Below are positions 50,519-54,265 of a stretch of 54,265 bases of DNA, one piece after another (positions within the stretch are counted from its first letter, which is position 1; each line of letters opens with the position of its first letter). The DNA is from Rachicladosporium sp. CCFEE 5018. Taxonomy: Eukaryota; Ascomycota; Dothideomycetes; Cladosporiales; Cladosporiaceae. The translations under genes and the position numbers were made by a program. The notes under the pieces were generated by a model that was given only the letters and a program-made list of their open reading frames with translations, did no database searches and was not told where the DNA came from. The stretch lies in assembly GCA_002077045.2 (NCBI GenBank), contig KZ111156.1, positions 183,738 through 238,002 on the forward strand, written 5' to 3'.

Positions 50519-53338
50519 TCAAGGTACATACAGCCTCGAATAGGCCGCCACATCCGTCCTACAGCAAATACACTTCGTGTAGTTCCTCGCCGCCAGCCCA
50601 ACCCGGCAGTCATCACACATACTCAGACATCCACAAGGCCAGACTAGAATCGTCCGTGGCGAGCACTGGCATACCACGCACTGTGGCCCGCCAGCACCCA
50701 TGCCCTCAGCACCAGTCTCCCAGTCGCTGGCGGCAGGATTGTGACTTCGAGTCGCGGAGCGTCGTTCAAGGATGAAGCGCTCGATGTCGTGCTCTTCCTC
50801 CTCGGCTGAGATGGCGGCGCTACGTGGGCCCATTAACAGCTCTGCACGTTGACGATCGGTGCTGCGACGGTACTGCGATCGGGTGATGGGTCGACTTGAT
50901 TGTAAGCTTACTGAGAGCATGCGAGCTTCTTCGCGGTCTGCCAGAGATTGAGGATTGAGTAGTCGTGACAACGAAGCGATGTCAAGGCCACCGTTTGCTC
51001 CAGGCTCGTGCGCTGAATACGGGTCACGCTGTGTGGGTGTACGTGTGCCGCTGCCTTCAGAGACTTCTGACCATGCATCGCTCATGCTGGCGTTAGTGGA
51101 CGATGAGATCACGCTGGTGTTGTCATCATCGTCATCCGTGATGGATTGCTCGTAGTCGCCACTGTTGTCGAGATCACCGAACCAGCCACCACTCCGCCAC
51201 CAGCTGTACACGTTTTTGTCGAGACTTTCCTCCGTAGTGTAGGTGCCGGTGTGTTCGAGCTTGCGGCGCATCTCTGCTTCGACATCGACGTTCGGATCTG
51301 TGGGCAGAGTGAAGCCGCCATCAGAGTTCAGGATGTAGAACTCAAGATTGTCAGGTTTAGCGCCTTCAGGCATTGTCGCTGCAACGACTTTGCCACCTGT
51401 AGTAGAAAGCTTGACAAGCCAAGCAGGCTTGCCATGTACTCCGATCTCCCTTAGCATCGCCAGCAAGAGATCAGCATTGGTCGCCACAGATAGCCAGAAG
51501 ACGCCAGTGACGAAGTCAAAGGTCAGCTGCATCCGCGTTCTACGCTGTGAGACGCCAAGTCCACTCTCTGCCTGATTGGCGTTGCTCTTGCCATCTTTGC
51601 TACCTCTTTGCTTGGATTTGCGCTCGCGAGCGTAGGGCGAGGTGCCGATAGCAAAGTTCTGCTCGTCAGTGAAATCTACGCCACGTGCAATCTCACCACC
51701 GAGCAGTTCGGTAGGTATACGCAGTGTATGCTTCGACGACTTTGCTTGCAACTGACCAGTCATCTCGTCGAGACGTTTGCGCTCTACCCAAGTCATCCGG
51801 GCAACCTGCACGCGAGTGCCTGCATTAAGATAGACAGCTTCGCTTGCCGCAGTCAGGACGCTGAAGCCGACTTTCAGCAGTGCAGTGTAGAAGTCTTCCG
51901 ACATCTTGATGCGGATCGAAGATGATTGTGACATCTGCACATTCGCTTGCAGGTTCTGATATGTCCAAGCAGCACGTTGCCTGATCGACAATCGCTCGCC
52001 GTCGGCGTGAGGCACGGAAGTCATGGTGATCAGGAAGGCAAGCCCGTATATCGCGCCGCAGCCCGCGATGCCGAAGAGAACAATAACATGAGGTATGAAG
52101 CCTACCACGCAGACTGTCGGAAAGCGGAGTACACCAAGGTCCGCAATGCTCTGTATTGGCTGCATGAAGATGCGCAGAAAGCTCCAGAGAAACGCAGCCA
52201 TGTAGCAGCTGCCCCATATTGCTGTGTTGACCAGTCGAACTTTATGGCGCTTGCCTGTGATAGCCAGGATCGCACTACTGAGCTGACTACAGCAAGTGAT
52301 CAGACATACGAGCAGCACCTCAGGTGGGACATTCAGTCGCTGCAGTATCTGTGCTCGTGTAAGTAATACCTTTGCGCCTTCGGTAGCGGCCGTACTAGTA
52401 ATCTCTGGGGTGGGCAACCTCCCGAAAAAGCCTAGACCGAGTGAACTACTGATCATAGCCTCGCACTCGGCGAAAGCGAGGGAGTGTTCGAAGATCGTCA
52501 TACCAGTCTCAGGTACTGGCAGGACACCCTGGAGTGAGCAGGCAACTGTCTCGAGGAACTGCGCCCCGCACAGAGTGAGGAAGAAGCTGAAGAGCAGGGA
52601 CATTGAGCCACGCAGCTTAGACGAGTCGCCACTCAGTCCAGGCAAGGACATGTCCCGATCACAGCAGCATGCTTCATCGTCTTTCCAGTACAGAAGCCTC
52701 GAGCTCAGGTCGTACAGGAAGCCAGTCTCACCACCGAAGTCAATCGACAGATTCTTGGCTGGATCACCGTACCGCAGCTGCGAAAAGTCTGGCGACGTCT
52801 GACATCGCAATGCTTCGAGTACACGTAGCATCTGATAGCCGAACATCATAATCACCGGCAGGTATATTGCAAGCCGGGTATGCCAGCGTATACGAAGATG
52901 CTCCCTGGAGGAAGCATAGAATTGAGCGCGGTTGAGCACGATGGCCACTGTGAAAGTCGCCAATGCCCACCTCGAAGTGAGGTACGCGAAGATACCGCCG
53001 AAGTTCTTGAGCTTGCCAACAGTCTCTAGCATTGTGCCAAACATCGACGTACTCTCCTCAGCAGAGCCTTGGGACCATGCTTCACGTAGGACAGCGTCCA
53101 GAGCTGTGGCCGTGTGCTGCGCTAGTATCCCGCTCGTGTTCGTGACTGTGCCGTTCGCAATGTTCTGCCCTCCTGTCGCCTCTGCGATCACGCTTCCTCC
53201 GCTCCATGCACCGTTGATGATGTCTGGCATGTACTGCCCAGCGAAGGAGCCGGCGCGCTGCGCGAGGCGAGGAAACACGAGTAGGAGGTCCATTGCCCCG
53301 GGTACAATCGAGGCATTTGTTGTGGTGAGGTGATCCAT
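50519..53338 (-). CDS. Multi-pass RING ubiquitin ligase, Asi1/Asi3-like
   Basis: This predicted E3 ligase of the inner nuclear membrane or ER has a membrane half and a C-terminal RING and is 939 aa. I chose ATG 53336-53338 (MDHLTTTNAS), since the frame upstream opens with TTG. Transmembrane segments include WALATFTVAIVLNRAQFYAS, LLFSFFLTLCGAQFL, LVCLITCCSQLSSAILAI and VVGFIPHVIVLFGIAGCGA. The RING begins at C887 with pairs C887/C890, C902/C904, C908/C911 and C923/C926 (PCGCLSMCDDC, KCICCRTDV). It is thus an all-cysteine variant with Cys in the usual His place. The end is YSRLYVP. The Asi complex degrades mislocalised membrane proteins and latent Stp factors in yeast. Confidence 0.88.
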   Translation of the reverse strand: MDHLTTTNASIVPGAMDLLLVFPRLAQRAGSFAGQYMPDIINGAWSGGSVIAEATGGQNIANGTVTNTSGILAQHTATALDAVLREAWSQGSAEESTSMFGTMLETVGKLKNFGGIFAYLTSRWALATFTVAIVLNRAQFYASSREHLRIRWHTRLAIYLPVIMMFGYQMLRVLEALRCQTSPDFSQLRYGDPAKNLSIDFGGETGFLYDLSSRLLYWKDDEACCCDRDMSLPGLSGDSSKLRGSMSLLFSFFLTLCGAQFLETVACSLQGVLPVPETGMTIFEHSLAFAECEAMISSSLGLGFFGRLPTPEITSTAATEGAKVLLTRAQILQRLNVPPEVLLVCLITCCSQLSSAILAITGKRHKVRLVNTAIWGSCYMAAFLWSFLRIFMQPIQSIADLGVLRFPTVCVVGFIPHVIVLFGIAGCGAIYGLAFLITMTSVPHADGERLSIRQRAAWTYQNLQANVQMSQSSSIRIKMSEDFYTALLKVGFSVLTAASEAVYLNAGTRVQVARMTWVERKRLDEMTGQLQAKSSKHTLRIPTELLGGEIARGVDFTDEQNFAIGTSPYARERKSKQRGSKDGKSNANQAESGLGVSQRRTRMQLTFDFVTGVFWLSVATNADLLLAMLREIGVHGKPAWLVKLSTTGGKVVAATMPEGAKPDNLEFYILNSDGGFTLPTDPNVDVEAEMRRKLEHTGTYTTEESLDKNVYSWWRSGGWFGDLDNSGDYEQSITDDDDDNTSVISSSTNASMSDAWSEVSEGSGTRTPTQRDPYSAHEPGANGGLDIASLSRLLNPQSLADREEARMLSVSLQSSRPITRSQYRRSTDRQRAELLMGPRSAAISAEEEEHDIERFILERRSATRSHNPAASDWETGAEGMGAGGPQCVVCQCSPRTILVWPCGCLSMCDDCRVGLAARNYTKCICCRTDVAAYSRLYVP

Positions 53339-53921
53339 AACTGCCGTCGCTTCGAAGGTGCGATTTTCTGTAATCAATCCCTACATAGCACGACCTAGGC
53401 TGCCCTTCACTAAACGGAGGTCCGGTGTGTGAGCTCCTCGAGGCGCATCACGGCGGCATGTTATGACAGACAAGTCGCGCCTGCTTTCGCTTGATAGCCG
53501 GGGCTTGCTGTATTTGAACTAACGATATACTGTGCTGAAGACGGCTGATCACCTCATTGCTGTCAGGATGCACATGTGAACGCCATCCCGCTGTCACACT
53601 CGGCTCGGAAGATCGATCTAGCCGAGGCCAGTGATAACATGGTCTTGATACATGTATGAACTGCATATAAATCTCCACCATGCCTCTACGAACGGCTTAC
53701 TTGGTTTCTCTCGCCACGGCGATTCGCCAAATATGAGAGATCTCGAGACGTGCAACTTCCGTGCCTGTAAAAGGTCTTCCCGTGCCACTCTTCAACAGTC
53801 CGCTAGTCAATGGCATGGGAAAAGTCGCACCTTTTGACGACTGCAATGCCGACCAACCATTCGAGTGATCAGGCATGCTGCGGAGACTGTCAAGCGGTTG
53901 TAGTCTAGTGTAGCAGCCGCC
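53339..53921. other. Divergent intergenic region
   Basis: There are 583 bases between the RING ligase start and the partial gene at the right edge. No gene was seen; both promoters should lie here. Confidence 0.45.
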
Positions 53922-54265
53922 ATGGAGGAAGGCCCAGTGGATGCCTATCCGAGCTCAGCTAGCGAGTATGAGCCGCCATCTACATCACCAGAACGGCGCC
54001 GCACAAGGTCGACTGCACTGTCAGATGCCCAGATTGAGCGCGACACTGTCACAGATTCGAATGGTGATCCCGAGAGGTCCGTCGACGATGATGGTGAATC
54101 TGACGATGTGACTGTCAAAAGCTATGCGAGTGGCGACTCTGAGTTGTCTCAGGACAGACCACTGTACCCACGGGTGGGAGATCCTTCAGACGACGAGGAC
54201 GGACGACAATATAATGCAGATCACTCCGAAGACCACGGTCCTGCGGCGGAGCAGGGAGATGGGGC
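53922..54265 (+). CDS. Acidic, disordered N-terminus of an unidentified protein, cut by window end
   Basis: A frame starts at ATG 53922 (MEEGPVDAYPSSASEYEPP) and stays open to the end of the window, about 114 codons. It is rich in Ser, Asp and Glu (SVDDDGESDDV, SDDEDGRQ) with one basic patch (PERRRTRS). Such N-termini occur in nuclear and chromatin proteins, but no domain is visible and I assign no function. Confidence 0.6.
   Translation, partial: MEEGPVDAYPSSASEYEPPSTSPERRRTRSTALSDAQIERDTVTDSNGDPERSVDDDGESDDVTVKSYASGDSELSQDRPLYPRVGDPSDDEDGRQYNADHSEDHGPAAEQGDG

Noticed and set aside
1..54265. Transposons, integrated viruses or CRISPR arrays
   Set aside because: No transposase, reverse transcriptase, capsid-like or terminal-repeat signal was found, and the DNA is eukaryotic.

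Overview
The window is nuclear DNA of a filamentous ascomycete (Pezizomycotina). The evidence is genes on both strands broken by short GT-AG introns of about 45-120 bp with CTAAC/CTGAC branch points, a clear XlnR xylanase regulator, and typical fungal proteins (ALG3, SEN34, NBP35, YVC1, Asi-type and Ufo1-type ubiquitin ligases). Several hypothetical proteins look like Dothideomycetes (Capnodiales/Mycosphaerellales type) sequences, but that placement is an inference. I see no transposon, CRISPR array or convincing tRNA. Two runs of 100 N (22945-23044 and 43884-43983) are each flanked by identical sequence copies. They are best read as unmerged contig overlaps, and removing one copy restores each gene.

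Layout. 1-4.4 kb (minus): 5' part of a vacuolar Ca2+/H+ exchanger gene, a small Cys-rich protein and a ketopantoate-reductase-like enzyme. 4.8-8.6 kb (plus): a short-chain dehydrogenase divergent from the reductase, then a tandem pair of RING-IBR-RING (RBR) genes, each with reading-frame damage. 8.8-18 kb (minus): xlnR with a long gene-free upstream region, a disordered protein ending in a Cys cluster, and tRNA-splicing endonuclease subunit SEN34. 18.4-25.3 kb: ALG3 (plus), tail-to-tail with an EIF1AD-like protein (minus), a small hypothetical, and the vacuolar TRP channel YVC1 (plus, with the first gap). 25.9-31.6 kb: a tautomerase-fold protein, a VAMP7-like longin SNARE (minus), a 51-residue membrane microprotein, a metal-dependent amidohydrolase and a secreted GH43 (minus). 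32.4-37.4 kb: NBP35 (minus) divergent from a mitochondrial-looking radical SAM enzyme, then two hypotheticals. 37.4-42.3 kb: a large gene-free stretch and a 14-TM MFS transporter. 43-53.4 kb (all minus): an F-box protein (second gap), a small basic hypothetical, an F-box/WD40/UIM Ufo1-like protein and an Asi1/Asi3-like RING ligase. The right edge cuts an acidic protein on the plus strand.

Functional links. Most genes are unrelated housekeeping neighbours, as is usual in fungi. Four links stand out: ubiquitin-ligase components within about 10 kb on the right plus the RBR pair on the left; an Fe-S assembly factor sharing an upstream region with an Fe-S radical SAM enzyme; a vacuolar Ca2+ uptake exchanger and a Ca2+ release channel about 20 kb apart; and xlnR in the same window as a GH43 enzyme of the kind it controls in other fungi. 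Exon boundaries were worked out by eye from splice signals, reading phase and protein motifs.
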